Notes: generated by a model not told the origin, from the letters alone. Positions 10,735 to 22,644 are shown, counted from the first letter of the stretch. The stretch: DNA of 64,000 bases from Labyrinthula sp. Ha (GCA_015227615.1 JAALGZ010000033.1:358478-422477), one strand, 5' to 3'. Program-made: numbers and translations.

Positions 10735-11673
10735 ATGAAGAACTGCTCTTATGATGAAATATTGGAAGCAGCGTATGCGGGTAGAGCGGAGTTAGAAGTA
10801 GAAAAAGAGAATGATAGGGTGAAGTTGAATAAGCGCTTTGGAAGTGGCATGAAAAAACAACTTCAGCATGGACTTGGAACTGTAAAAATTAAGAAACAAA
10901 CTGTAAAAGTTGAGGTCAATGAAATAAGAGAAAAAGGAAACACATTATTTAAAGAGGGGAAACTTATGGAGGCATTAAATGTTTATCAAGATGCTTTGGT
11001 TGATTCCGTTCTTTTAAGTGAGCAAATTAAATTACACGCCAATATTTCGTTAACTCTGCTAAAGCTGGGGAATTCTAAAAGTGCCTTGGATTCTGTGGAA
11101 AAAGGTTTGAAATTAATTGATTATGAACGTCTAAGAGCATGCGATGTTAAACTTATTGTCAGAAAAGTAACAGCGCTCTTAAACCTAAAAAAATATGATG
11201 AAGCTGCGGGCTTCCTAGAGGGTTGTATATCCTTGACAAAGCAAAGGAAGGTAAAGGCGTATCTAGAAAGCATTTTTGAAAAACATCTTCCACTCCAGTA
11301 TGATGATTATAAACTCCCTGCAATTGAGATTAGCCACCAACCTCAGGGTCCTCTTGGACCTAAAGCCACCAAATTGCATGATGACGTGAATGTTGCCACC
11401 TCTACCCTATCTAGAAAAACTGCAGAGCAGTTTGAATCGGCAATTGAAAAAGTTGGAATGTCCATTGTGGATAAGATGGGAACAAACTCAGTTCTGGCTC
11501 AGCACTTGGAGGATGATCGGCTGGCTCACCTTGCTAAGAACTTGGCAGAATACGACCTGAATAACTTTCAAGCTTCAAAAATGAAAATTGGAAAACAGTA
11601 TGGAAAGAACTTCATTCCAGTGGCTGAAGAGCTCTTCAAGTTTTTGAGAAGTATAAAGTCTAAGAAGATATAA
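10735..11673 (+). CDS. TPR-domain protein
   Basis: The frame is open from an ATG at 10702, which overlaps the SDR stop by 7 nt (ATGGTAA); the next ATG, 10735, would leave 26 bp between the two genes and I take it as the more likely start (312 aa; 323 aa from 10702). Residues about 65-180 hold tetratricopeptide-like helix pairs (for example NEIREKGNTLFKEGKLMEAL and KYDEAAGFL), typical of co-chaperone or scaffold proteins. The C-terminal third is polar and helical, and I do not recognise it. The very tight head-to-tail spacing suggests read-through or bicistronic transcription with the SDR gene, or a promoter inside it. The gene ends 20 bp before the stop of the convergent EF-hand gene. Confidence 0.65.
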   Translation: MKNCSYDEILEAAYAGRAELEVEKENDRVKLNKRFGSGMKKQLQHGLGTVKIKKQTVKVEVNEIREKGNTLFKEGKLMEALNVYQDALVDSVLLSEQIKLHANISLTLLKLGNSKSALDSVEKGLKLIDYERLRACDVKLIVRKVTALLNLKKYDEAAGFLEGCISLTKQRKVKAYLESIFEKHLPLQYDDYKLPAIEISHQPQGPLGPKATKLHDDVNVATSTLSRKTAEQFESAIEKVGMSIVDKMGTNSVLAQHLEDDRLAHLAKNLAEYDLNNFQASKMKIGKQYGKNFIPVAEELFKFLRSIKSKKI

Positions 11674-11693
11674 GCTGCAAATGCTGTAGCTCT

Positions 11694-14435
11694 TTACTTT
11701 ATACTATCATTTAAAGCCTTTATGGTTTGCTCTGGGTCTATTCTGTCTAGATTATTATTTCTCATGACTTCGACAAATTCAAGTGGAGTGATTGTTTGCT
11801 CCCCAGTGTCTGTACCTTCTCCTGTTAGTCTAAACATTCGCCTTATGGTTCGATTATCACATTTTTGACTTACACGTAACACCAAGTTGGTGAACTCTTC
11901 AAGATCTAGAGTTCCATCACCGTTGGTATCAGCTACTTTGTATAGTGCAATCAGGGAGTCGACGTTAGATTGTTCCCTCTCAGACCAAAATGTCAAAACA
12001 ATGTCTATAACATCCTTCAAAAAGATGCATTCAACGTCAGGATCTGTTTTTTGCTCAGAAATTTGACCTGATTGCTTTAAAAACTTTAAAGCATTCATCA
12101 TGCCCGTAGTTTTCCGGATTACAAGTTTAAGATTTCTTTCAGTCCGCTCATTCTTTGGCTTAGAAAGAATGGATTTTACTGCAATTTCGCCAGTTGGTTG
12201 AAAATTCATAACCTCTAAGTCAGCATTGACATAGGCCCAACCTCCTTTTCCAGGATAAAGTTTCTTTTCTAATATTGGCACCTTTTGTAAGTTGTTCATA
12301 TGATCCGTAATGAACCTCAAGTTTTGGTCATCCGCCTCCCAAACCATATCAAGAGCAGTTTTAACTCTACTAAGAGCTTCTTTTAAGGGAACAACCAAAC
12401 CATTAAATTTACTGTTATCAAAAGGAGCTCTTGTGGGAATCAACTTAGACACAATCGTAAAAAACAACTCACTGGATTTTATTGTGAAGTAATCAGTTTG
12501 TATGCAACCTGTCATTATTCCGAACCAGTATATACACCTATTGGAACCAGCAAATTTCTTGACAGAGTTAACGAGAGCAGCAGCTTTTTTCCTGTGCTTT
12601 GTGAAATCCTGTGCTGAAAAATATTCTAGCACAACTTCTGGTAGCGGATCTGTGGGTTGTCCAGCTCGTTTATCTATATCATCAGTTTGAAGTTTCTGAG
12701 TATATACAGAAAAAATTATTTCTAAAGTTTTTTCTTCAGTGAATATACCTGCTGTCTTCAGTTTTTTCTTTCCGGATATTTCAATTAGAGAGCGAAGTTT
12801 TACTTGTCCCGAAAATGATGAACTTGAAATTGATGTATTTTTTGTCTGAGTAGATTTCTCTTGAGATTGCTCCAAGATATATTTGTCTACATTTAGTAGG
12901 TTTAGATCCTGAAGAAGTTCATTGTTTTCTAACAATGTTTGAGGATATCGAATAAACATTTTTACTAGCTTACTGTGTGTAAATTTCTGAAGCGCAGGAA
13001 AAACTACAACTTCATCATCAACTAATTCCGAAGTTATAATTTGGGGAATAGCTTTTATAATTATTTGTAATAGATCTGGCAAAGCTTCAAAAAGTGAAAC
13101 CAAAGCATCGGCATCGTGCTTAAATATCTTTCTTAGAGTTCCTGGATAACTCTTGCAAAGTTTGAGAAGAAGTATTGGGTTTTCTAGTAAGAGTTTGTTC
13201 AACCAATCTAGATTCTTCTGCAACACAAAGCTAACTTTTTCCTGATCGGCCAAGATTACCGTTTCAACAATTTCTACACTGGATGTCGATATAGAAGAAA
13301 GAACATCCCTTCCAACATCCGAACTTTCCAAGATATTTCGCAACAAGTATCTATTTCTCAAAAGAAGTCTTTCCAAGAAATCTGGTTTAATATGGCTTAC
13401 TGTATTGACCAATCTTCCCAAAACTGCCTCATGAAATTCAATGAAATGTTTCTTTTTCTCATCTTTATGAATCTCACTTAAAAAACTAGTATAAACTCCA
13501 AATATTTTTCCTGGTATTTCAGGTTTCTTTTTGAAAGCTTCTTTGAATATAGTTGGAGAAATCCACATCATCTCCAGAATCAGATCATTGCTAACCTCCT
13601 CCTGATTTTGTTTTTGCTCCTTATTATTTTCATTTGTGTCCGATTGATTGCCGTTTTTATCGATCTTTGCCATCTTTTTTTCTAAAGTTTGTTTTCTCTC
13701 TTTTACATGGAAAAGACTATTACGTAGCTCATTATTTTTTCTTTCAAGTTGTTTGTTGACACTTATTTTTTCTAGGTAGGTGTGGGAATATGCATTAAAA
13801 CGAAACTCCTTGCAAATAGTTTCTAAAACCACTTCTGGATTCTTACAAAGCTCTTGTATAATCTGTTTGATGTATTTTTGTTGCACTCGATAACACCCAG
13901 AAAAAAAGTGCAGGAAGAGACTTTTATAGATGAAAGAGCGATCTGGATCCACTGTAGATAAGGAAGCTAGAGTTTGAAAGCTAAGAGCAATTGCTAAATC
14001 ATTTGGAAAACTCCGGATTTCAGATTTTTCAAGCAAAGTTTGGAGCAAAACGGAGTCATTAATCTGGTCTACAAGTTTGGAAATAAAGTCATGGTTTTCA
14101 TCGCCACTGTTGCTCTGTACTTGAGAAAAGAACCACTGATTTAGAACAGCAGGGTCAATCTCTTCTCCTGCAAGCAATTGTATAAGCATTAACGTGCGCT
14201 GATTATCTGCATACTCAAACTCAACTTTACACTGGTTGTGCTTGCTGGTCAGCTCTCGAATCGCTGCTTCTGCTCTTTCATCTACACTGAAATGAGAAGC
14301 TCTTACACTTTCAGTCCTTGAAGTCAATGTTGCTGTCTGTAACAAAATTTTTCGAAATTCCGCCCTCTGAGTTTCTTTAATGGAAACCCGTGCACTTAAA
14401 CATTTTCTCCTTGAAGATTTAGAATAAGCTTTCAT
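11694..14435 (-). CDS. Large helical protein with C-terminal EF-hand, 913 aa
   Basis: An intact ORF from ATG 14435. Most of it is helical with a charged coiled-coil region near residues 230-285 (KQLERKNNELRNSLFHVKER and a Gln/Asn/Glu-rich follow-on). Near the C-terminus a canonical calcium loop DTNGDGTLDLEEF (about 836-848) has D, N, D, G and final E in place; a second, weaker EF-hand-like unit follows (TITPLEFVEVM) that lacks a proper loop. So it is a probable calcium-responsive protein, possibly cytoskeletal or flagellar, but nothing in the body names it. It is divergent with the LRR gene across a 112-bp gap and convergent with the TPR gene. Confidence 0.65.
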   Translation of the reverse strand: MKAYSKSSRRKCLSARVSIKETQRAEFRKILLQTATLTSRTESVRASHFSVDERAEAAIRELTSKHNQCKVEFEYADNQRTLMLIQLLAGEEIDPAVLNQWFFSQVQSNSGDENHDFISKLVDQINDSVLLQTLLEKSEIRSFPNDLAIALSFQTLASLSTVDPDRSFIYKSLFLHFFSGCYRVQQKYIKQIIQELCKNPEVVLETICKEFRFNAYSHTYLEKISVNKQLERKNNELRNSLFHVKERKQTLEKKMAKIDKNGNQSDTNENNKEQKQNQEEVSNDLILEMMWISPTIFKEAFKKKPEIPGKIFGVYTSFLSEIHKDEKKKHFIEFHEAVLGRLVNTVSHIKPDFLERLLLRNRYLLRNILESSDVGRDVLSSISTSSVEIVETVILADQEKVSFVLQKNLDWLNKLLLENPILLLKLCKSYPGTLRKIFKHDADALVSLFEALPDLLQIIIKAIPQIITSELVDDEVVVFPALQKFTHSKLVKMFIRYPQTLLENNELLQDLNLLNVDKYILEQSQEKSTQTKNTSISSSSFSGQVKLRSLIEISGKKKLKTAGIFTEEKTLEIIFSVYTQKLQTDDIDKRAGQPTDPLPEVVLEYFSAQDFTKHRKKAAALVNSVKKFAGSNRCIYWFGIMTGCIQTDYFTIKSSELFFTIVSKLIPTRAPFDNSKFNGLVVPLKEALSRVKTALDMVWEADDQNLRFITDHMNNLQKVPILEKKLYPGKGGWAYVNADLEVMNFQPTGEIAVKSILSKPKNERTERNLKLVIRKTTGMMNALKFLKQSGQISEQKTDPDVECIFLKDVIDIVLTFWSEREQSNVDSLIALYKVADTNGDGTLDLEEFTNLVLRVSQKCDNRTIRRMFRLTGEGTDTGEQTITPLEFVEVMRNNNLDRIDPEQTIKALNDSIK

Positions 14436-14547
14436 AGAGTAAAAAATCTGGTTTTGATCAACTCCAAAATTACTTGCTTGCTACCTCTTTAATTTGTTTG
14501 GTAAAGGAAGTAATAAATTCAACAGTAACCAAAATATCTCTTTTTCA
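14436..14547. promoter_or_regulatory. Shared divergent promoter region
   Basis: Only 112 bp separate the ATG of the EF-hand gene (minus) from the ATG of the LRR gene (plus). Both core promoters and both 5' leaders must fit here or overlap the neighbouring coding region. The sequence is AT-rich and I see no clear TATA-like or palindromic element. Confidence 0.5.
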
Positions 14548-15204
14548 ATGTCGCTAAAAAAAAAACTAATAGTAGATGCTAAAGCAAGAATTGAATTCTT
14601 ATTGAATGAAAGAGCTGAGAAATCTTTCAAACCCTGTTTTGAAAACATTAAGAAACTAAAAACGAAGGCAGCTTTAGAGAACAGAGTTTTGGAGTTCGAG
14701 ATTGGGAATGGGTTTGCAGAATTACCTGGTCATGTACCAAATCAGATTATTATCCATCAAGAAGAAAAAACATTTCCAAAGCTAGTTTCACTAAACCAGC
14801 TAAATTTAGACAAACTAAGAAATCTAAATCTTTCTGGCGCGTTTCTAAACGATATCTCACTTAGGTTGATTCTTCCTAATCTTACAGCTAACTCGAGCAA
14901 TCTGGAGATAATAAATTTCAACAAGAATAAAATCACTGATATTGGAGTTCGATATATTTGCAATGCATTGTTCTCAAGCATCAAACTTTCATCTTCAGCA
15001 CACTTTAAAAAACTGCGAAAACTATCTTTAAGACAAAATGAACTAAATTTGATATCGGTATTGAGTCTTGTTAGAGTAGTAAACAACCTCTCGAACTTTC
15101 GAACTCTTGATGTTCGTCAAAACTGCTCTTTATCTGATGACATTAAAAAAGTGAACAAAAAAATAAAAGACTTATACTTGAAAAAATCTTTTCTTCGCTA
15201 TTAG
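14548..15204 (+). CDS. Leucine-rich repeat protein, 218 aa
   Basis: The first ATG in frame is at 14548; the frame extends 54 nt further upstream only from a TTG. After a basic N-terminus (about 70 residues) come at least three LRR units of the ribonuclease-inhibitor type: KLRNLNLSGAFLNDISLRL, LEIINFNKNKITDIGVRYI and LRKLSLRQNELNLISVLSL, then LRTLDV-like FRTLDVRQNCSLSD. Such domains bind other proteins. The gene is tail-to-tail with the CaaX-box gene, 23 bp between stops. Partner and role are unknown. Confidence 0.6.
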   Translation: MSLKKKLIVDAKARIEFLLNERAEKSFKPCFENIKKLKTKAALENRVLEFEIGNGFAELPGHVPNQIIIHQEEKTFPKLVSLNQLNLDKLRNLNLSGAFLNDISLRLILPNLTANSSNLEIINFNKNKITDIGVRYICNALFSSIKLSSSAHFKKLRKLSLRQNELNLISVLSLVRVVNNLSNFRTLDVRQNCSLSDDIKKVNKKIKDLYLKKSFLRY

Positions 15205-15227
15205 TTTTACATAAATAGATTGAACTC

Positions 15228-15926
15228 TTAACAAATAAGACAATTGGCACAAACTCCTTTGTCCCTTTTCTCAATTGCCTCATCCAACTTTCCAACATTA
15301 ACTTCTTTTCGTTGCTCTGTATCTTTCGAAGCAACTTTAGAATTCTTTTCTGTTTTGACAGGTTCTTTTTTAACTTGCTCTTTTTCTATTGGAATCTCTG
15401 TTAATTTAGGTGTTGGTTTAGGCTTCGCATCCACTTCTTTGACAACATTTATGTTCTGAACTTCAATATTTTCTTTATTCTCTTCAAAATATTGGCCCTC
15501 AGATACTTTAACTGGTTCTTTTTTCTCTTTTTTTTCTTTTTTCTTAACTTTTATACTTAAATCTTTTACTTTTTCCTTAACTTGCGAAAGGTCAAATCCC
15601 TCAAAACCAGATATTTTTCTTGAGATTTCGTCGTACTTAAAAGATGATAGAGATATGAACTTCTCTGAATCCTTATCTTCACCCTGCTCTTTCTTTGTTC
15701 CATTGGAATTTGACTCATTGCTCTTCTCTTTAGCTGGTTCTTTACCCGTGCATGGTCTCACATCTTTCAAGCAGGCTTTAACTCTATCCAGAGATACTCC
15801 TCCTTGTTTCTTAAATAAAAGATCCACCATTTGATGAACATCTTCTGCAGATTTATTAGGTGACTTTTTCAGCTGGAGCTGAACCATTTTCTTTAGTTTG
15901 ACTTCATCTATTTCGTCCTTTGCCAT
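15228..15926 (-). CDS. Lys/Glu-rich protein ending in a CaaX prenylation box, 232 aa
   Basis: ATG at 15926. Residues about 1-60 form a short helical region (KLKKMVQLQLKKS, then DVHQMVDLLFKKQGGVSLDRVKACLKDV). The rest is low-complexity and rich in Lys, Glu, Val and Pro, including KVKKKEKKEKKEPVKV. It ends CANCLIC: the last four residues, CLIC, fit a CaaX box (Cys, two aliphatics, X), which would give farnesylation or similar lipid anchoring to membranes. A Cys three residues earlier could take a second lipid. The family is not recognised; it looks like a soluble adaptor tethered to a membrane. Confidence 0.55.
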   Translation of the reverse strand: MAKDEIDEVKLKKMVQLQLKKSPNKSAEDVHQMVDLLFKKQGGVSLDRVKACLKDVRPCTGKEPAKEKSNESNSNGTKKEQGEDKDSEKFISLSSFKYDEISRKISGFEGFDLSQVKEKVKDLSIKVKKKEKKEKKEPVKVSEGQYFEENKENIEVQNINVVKEVDAKPKPTPKLTEIPIEKEQVKKEPVKTEKNSKVASKDTEQRKEVNVGKLDEAIEKRDKGVCANCLIC

Positions 15927-18900
15927 TGATAATTTTTGGATAAATGGCCTTTCTTGTCACTATGTCAATTTTGGGCAGAATGAACGATGACCTGAATTAT
16001 CAGTTGTTCGTTCTTGCCTAGAAGAAAGCTTGAGTATTTAGAAAGTTGTAAGTAGCTGTACAAAGTAAGTTCAAAATGATAATTGTATTAAACTTACAAA
16101 GGATTTTAGAACAACAGAGTTAGTTCGAGTTATTTCTCCATGGACACTGAATGAGGAGTAAGAAACTCACTTAGGAATTTCGCGGAGTATGAGTATGTAG
16201 ATTAAATGATTTGAGGTTAGTGAAAAGCTTGTTAATACATGTATCATTTTTAATATTAGTTTTGAATGGATTAATTTTGAACATTTTAATTTTATCAATA
16301 AGGATTTTTTCACAGTGTTCGGTCCTACTTGCAAGGCTGGGGCAGATGGTGCAGTAAAGTCTTATAATGAGCTTGCACTGGGAGAGTGAGTTTGCATTTA
16401 ATATTGGTTTTCGTAAGAAAAATTCAATTTTAAAAGTACATAATGGCAATTATTAGTATAAATATTATCTTTAATATCTCTGTATGGTTTTAGTTTTTCA
16501 GGTTGTTTCCAAATCCCAAGGATTCATCTGTTTTACCTTGAATTGTTGTTGGAAAATGATACAAGAGAGAACAGTTACAACTTACAAGGTTAAGTTTTTT
16601 CTTTTAGTCTTATGAAATCAGGCAAGAATTATAGTTTGTATTCCCATGGCTGTGTTGTGGATGGTTTTCTAGACACTTAGAATTGATAAGCTGGCTAATA
16701 TCAATATTCTTAGTTATTTTGTCGTTGTCCAATTTCACCTACTGCATTTAGCGCTCCAAAAATCACCGGTTCCTTTTGCAAGAATAAAGAGAATCATAAG
16801 TTTTGTTTGATTAAAATTTTCATTTCTTAAGGGAAGATCTATTAACTAAGAGGTAAGATCTTAGAAATGAACAATTGCTGCTAATAAAATAAACTCTCAA
16901 AAGTCACTTCTAGTATTATTTATAAGTGATAAACAATATTCCTCTACGATAAGCGGTTAAGTACATAATATTGGAGGCTAAGTAAGTTTACAAAACTGAA
17001 GAATTTAACTATAAAATCGGGCTACTACTCTAAAATAATTGTACAGTGTGAAGTAGCTGTAGTTGCAAAAAGAGCTTGATCTATATAGTAAATGTTTACA
17101 TTATCTTTATTGACACAACAAAAACGAAAATCACTTAAAATCATTTAAAATGATATTTGAAATAGTCTTAGAGATGGAATCAAACAATTTAACTCAGAAC
17201 CATGCAAGGTTTTCACTTATACATATTATGAACACCGTTTCAATCGCGTATGCACCGTGGCATATATCTCTTTTGACACAGGGACACCCAATTCCAGTCA
17301 TTCACACATCACTTTGAAATACCTGAAATATATATTTGAAAATGATGTTCAAAAAATACCTATATTTATGAAGTACAGAAGCAAGAGTCGAGGCTTGGTT
17401 CAGCAAGAATAAGAAATAAAAGTGTGACCTTGTACTTCTGACTCTATTGAAAGAGAATTTCTTATTTTGGAAACACGCCGAGAAATTATCATATTGTCTC
17501 CACTCACTGTACAAGCTCTTGATTATTTTAATTCATTTTATACATCTCATTTCTGGGGGGGGGGTAAGCCGAATATGACAGTCAATGGGTCTAAACTCTA
17601 CCAATACAACAATTAGATACATCTATGAACATAAGTTGTCTTAAGTAAATGAAATGTTATAGGAGTGATTTGACTCAGTAAGAATACTTTATTTATATTT
17701 CAGTATTGTAGATGACTATTGCAGAAGCTGTAGCAAGTAATATACTAAACTTAAAGTTGAGTTCAGAAGGATATTAAGAAAACTAGAGCTTATTCTAACC
17801 GGGTTTATATATGTCTTACGAAATTAATTCGTTCATGAATACTAGGAACTATTCTAATTAATTAAAATCAAAGAACCAACAATAGAATAAGAAAACACTA
17901 CAATTTTTGCTGTTTACTTTAGGGGCTAAAGACCCATTTTTTTGATTTTTCTTTTGTGGTACGGCATTCAGTTGTTCAATTTTACTTAATTAATTCTCTG
18001 CCATATTTAATCTAAGCGATTAATGATTCGTTCTAATTCGAAGATATAATGTAAATCAAGATGTCTTTAGACCATAGCATTCCAATGTTGGGACAGTTTT
18101 CAAAAATAGAAAAAAAGCATTTTAATTGTATTCCAGAAATGACAAGTACAACTTATTAATCCTAGTCGATTACATATCCAGCAATTATCTTCCGTAAAAT
18201 AAAATTCAGGAAATCTTTTTTCAGTTGCGAGAAAACTTCTATGGTTTACTTGTAGCTCAAAATGCCAAATTACTTCGCAAGTTATAAAATGTTTTATCCT
18301 CAAATATCGAGTCTGCTTACTTTATTGGAGCCATGTGTGAAATAAATAAATGATGTTTAGCTTAGCCCACATATAGATCAGTTATACAATTGTATTTAGC
18401 TTTTAATCTTAGTTCAAACGATTTTATCAATAATTCTTCCCATTAAATTAAATATAATTTCTTAAAACCATTACCGGAATAATATTTAAGCTTTCTTTTA
18501 GTTCAGGTATTAGTCATGAGATAATTAAACCTCAGTTTAGGATTTCAAGTAAATATGGTGCTTTGTACCAATTCTGCAAATAATTAGACGATATGCCATG
18601 CTGGAATTCATTTTAACTACGTTCCAAGTTTCTCTATGCTTGGCAGTTATACTTATAATTTTGACATTACGAAGCACATACAACCTAATATTAGCACGTA
18701 GAAAAACAATACGATTATTCTTCTCGTGGGAATAACACTTGGAAAAATTTATGTTTTGACATTTTTATATTTGATCAATGAGAGTTTACAAAATCCGAAT
18801 ATCGTTTTTAGTTAGTATAATGAAATTAGTACGGGAGATTCATTTAACTTAACTGAATCTAAATTAAAGGATGATGTATCAAAGGATGTGAAAAAAATCC

Positions 18901-21900
18901 CATCCGGAGCCCTGCTACCTTTCTTTAAGGGAAATGGGGTACATTTATTATTTTTTAGAGAACAACATGTACAATGCTGAAAACTGAAACCAATACTAAG
19001 AGTCAACGAGTTAAGAAAATAAAGGGGGGGGGGGGGCGGTGAGTACATTTTTTTGGAAATGCCTTTTTGTGCTCATAATGATAGAATTGTTAAGTGAAAG
19101 ATGCTTAGATCATCTGTACAATAGTTACTGTTCAGGTTCTCTCGCAAGCTCCTTATGGTGATTGATAGAAAACAGTTGGGAAACTTGACTAATTATGAAT
19201 CAGCCAAGACGGAGTATCCTTGTGTTCATAGACCAAAGAAGCCCACAAAACCTATAAAAAACATAACCAAACAAGGAATCCATAGTATTACGATAAGTAA
19301 GAAGATATAATGGGACTAGGTAAGCCTTCAACTTTATTTTTATATTCCGCTAGGGCTGTATCAAAGAGTTGGCTAGGTATACTCTGAATAAATTCTAACT
19401 ACATAATTAAGTATCATGATTGTTACTGTGTACACAGTGATAAGGTCATATTTCCCTCGTGGAGCTGAGAAATATCTTTAAAACAAAAGCTTCTTAAATA
19501 TGATGAAACTGGTTTTGTCTTAAGGAATATTATTTTGTCATATTGTAATCATAACATAGCTTATTGACCTAAATAAAAATCAAAAACCCTCGACCAATCC
19601 TAACATTTTTTTCTGGATCTAGAAGAGTTGTACAGAAAAAATTTTAAATTTACTCATTTGCAAGAAATATTAATATATAATATGTGTAAGAGAAAAAGTG
19701 CAATAAAATATAAAGGGGTCTTAATATATGTATATATATCGCATTTTTGGGAATGAAGTAGGATACCTAAGGTCAGGAGTCTTTTCTTATCCATCTGGGT
19801 GTTCTGTTATAGACTCTTATAGAGCAAGAAATAATGGTAGTCAATAGGAAATATTCTTACCTGTAGACTGTTTGATAATCTTCATTTGAAGCCACTTAAC
19901 GACAAAATAACTTTTCAGACTGTCGTTTTTTTACCCAAGGGTTTCTACAATTTCTATGTAAACATCTTCTGCTCTCGTATCTATATGGGCCTTTGAGTCT
20001 GTGCAAAATTATAATCGGGCAGTTGGGAATCATCTTACCAATTTTTGTCATTCTTTTATTATTTTTCCATTTGCAGGATATTAAAAATTTTACATTCGCT
20101 GTCTTTTATGCCAACTGTTGTTTACAAGATATTTGCTTTCCTTTCCTCAAATTTTTTCAGCTTATGAATGGAAATATTAAAAGCACAACCTCCGAAATTT
20201 CTTTAATAGTATCAAAAATAGCTATACAACGTATAGGAAAACTTTCTTGTTGAGATGCTGAACTGTGAAATGGTATACAATCTCCCATAAATTCTGGTCA
20301 AAGTATTTGATTTCTGTTTCTTCTACCATTCTACTAGGATAATGCGAGTAGATTATGAATGTTGAAAAGAGAATGCATATCCCAACTATAAGACTGTTAT
20401 GATCGGTTAAAGTAAATTCTTAGTAGAAACTAAACCTTGATAAAATTGCTGATGTGCCAAACCAAATTCATATGTAGTAACAAAGCATAAAGTATGAATA
20501 ATACAAGAAGGATGAGATCATACCGGGTAGTATGATAGAGTATAATTAACAAAGGCAAGGATTTCATCTTTCCCACTATTTCCAATTAGATTTAAAGCTT
20601 TTTAGAATAAAAGGATGTAATTCCCGGTGTATTAAGAAAAAAATTCAAGGTATGATTAACAGAATAAACATGGTATCATGTACCCCACAATTAGATTAAG
20701 GTAGTTATCTGCGCAAAGGAGACTTAGTTTCGCACGAAGAAGGAAAAGCCACTTTTCTATAAATATGTGGCTACAACAATTTATCAATATCATGAAAAAT
20801 ATTTATTTATTACAAGACCACACGCAAACTGATAAGGTAATAAGTGGTAAAATCATTAAGACGTTGAGATATAGTAGTACTGAAGTTCGATCTCCTTAGC
20901 TCATAGAGATCTTAGAATGTTTCAATGAAAGTGCAATAATCATCGTGGTTTCTATTTCATTAACCAACTATGCATTGCACCCGTCTTTGGTGCTAATTTT
21001 ATAATGTTGAGTTACAGTGGTGCCCTATTTGAAGTGAGGAACAGTAGCCCTTAAAGGAAAAGGTTTATCTGAAATATTCTTTATTTTAACCAAGACGTTG
21101 CAAACCTATATAAACATTACTTCCAAACCTGTGGCATGATGAAAAAATTTATTGTCTAAACAGTCTGTCGATACGCACTTCCATGAAGCATAATAATATT
21201 TTTTTTGTTGCATAGGAATCGAACTACCATACTCCTAGCGGTCTCAAGAAATGGCACATATTGACCTTAATCTTGATTAAGCAGGTTTGTGATTACGCCA
21301 AGCTATCATTTAAGTACCTTTTTTTGATTGCTAACTAGATTCCTCGTTAATTGCAAAAATTGTTATAAAATGATGAGCAAGATCACATGCAGCAGTTCGT
21401 AGGATGTGAAGTACTCATAAAATTAAGTTATTACTTCCATATAAAGCATTTAGAAACTTCATAGGTAACGTTAAAAAAAGTTAATTTTCGGTTCAAACTC
21501 TAATTAAGACAGCTGAGAAGTGTTTTTGAAAGCAAAACTTTAATTAAACATGCTAGAACATTTTACTGTCAACTGTGGCATGGAGCTACTGGTACTGTAG
21601 AGTACCGATGTCTAGATTTGGATGTTAGGATAGTGCAAGGCTGTGCATTGGACAAAACAAAACCCTTAAGTAATATAGAGTCGACAGAAAAGGTGAGTTC
21701 AGAGTTAAGTTATATATCGTTGCAGAATTATATCTTCTGAACAAAAAACCTAACCCTTAGATATTTTCACTTATTGAAGCGGTGTACTCGTATTAATGAA
21801 AACAGGGTATGGGCTAGTTAAATATTCTTTGATAGCTTCTATATTGAGGAAAACTCTTTTCGAATACTTTGGGTTATAATAAAAAAACTTAAATAAGAAG

Positions 21901-22644
21901 TTACCTTTAGTAGAGGGTTGAAAACATGATTTTTGCATTTTTTTGTCCTAGCGGCAGTAATTGCCTAAATTCCATTTTTCTGGTGTAGAAATTTCACAGG
22001 AAAATCGTTCTAGCATCTGTGATTATAGATATCAATACATATAGCGGATGAAAGGCGTGTGATCGCAAATTCTCATCAGCTGCAGGAAACAAAGATTCGC
22101 AGACAAGAGGCTATAGGTGAAATAACGTTATTAGAGCCATAAATTTATAGACACGACTGGTTTTACAATGATATGACGGGGTAGTTTCCTAGGGTATAAA
22201 TATTTCATGGCAATAAGTCACAGAGGAAAATCTTGAAGCTCACCAGAATTGGACAAATAATTAAAGGAGGTTCCTTCTTAAACTTGAAAAAATTTAGGCC
22301 TTGGAACAAGGTACGTGTCCCGACTTTCGAGTTTGAAATTTTCAGTACTGTTCATGTTAGTATTCTGGGTTTCGTCTCTAATTCAAAACTAGACATCGGC
22401 TGAGAAACATTATTCTACTACAATCAGCTGTAGAATGCTATTATTCTTGCACTAATTAAAACAAGAAGATGCACAGAATATATTTCCTATATATCCAACC
22501 TGAAAAATAAAAAGTTGGAATTTTATTGATACCCATACGAATTATGTCTTATCAATCTGTCGTTCTTATAGTAAAATAAGTTATAATGTTTTTTGTGCTG
22601 ACAAAGTTTAATTGGTTTTCTACTTTAATTCTCCGTTAGAAGTC
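15927..22644. other. Gene-poor AT-rich desert
   Basis: About 6.7 kb. Apart from the ornithine decarboxylase-like relic listed separately (16210-16389) I see no gene. There is a G-run near 17556, a longer G-run near 19022-19035, and many short hydrophobic frames that start only with TTG. No LTR, tRNA or satellite was recognised. Confidence 0.55.
16210..16389 (+). pseudogene. Ornithine decarboxylase-like relic
   Basis: A 59-codon frame, bounded by a TGA upstream and TGA 16387-16389, contains VFGPTCKAGADGAV followed by LALGE. This resembles the C-terminal region of eukaryotic ornithine decarboxylase (PLP-dependent, polyamine synthesis), where a V-W/F-GPTCDGLD motif carrying the active-site Cys is followed by a LPxLxVGD segment; the preceding residues NTCIIFNIS sit where the family has an FN segment. 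No matching N-terminal region, lysine site or following MGAY segment was found nearby, so it reads as a decayed fragment or a lone exon. The match is short and by eye. Confidence 0.3.

Noticed and set aside
17553-17564. Run of G
   Set aside because: A simple homopolymer; likewise the longer G-run near 19022-19035. No further structure seen.
18812-19048. Proline-rich minus-strand frame
   Set aside because: Prolines come only from the G-run; no start or family.
21190-21265. tRNA-like GTTCGATTCC on the minus strand
   Set aside because: T-arm-like string, but no matching acceptor or D-arm pairs could be drawn.
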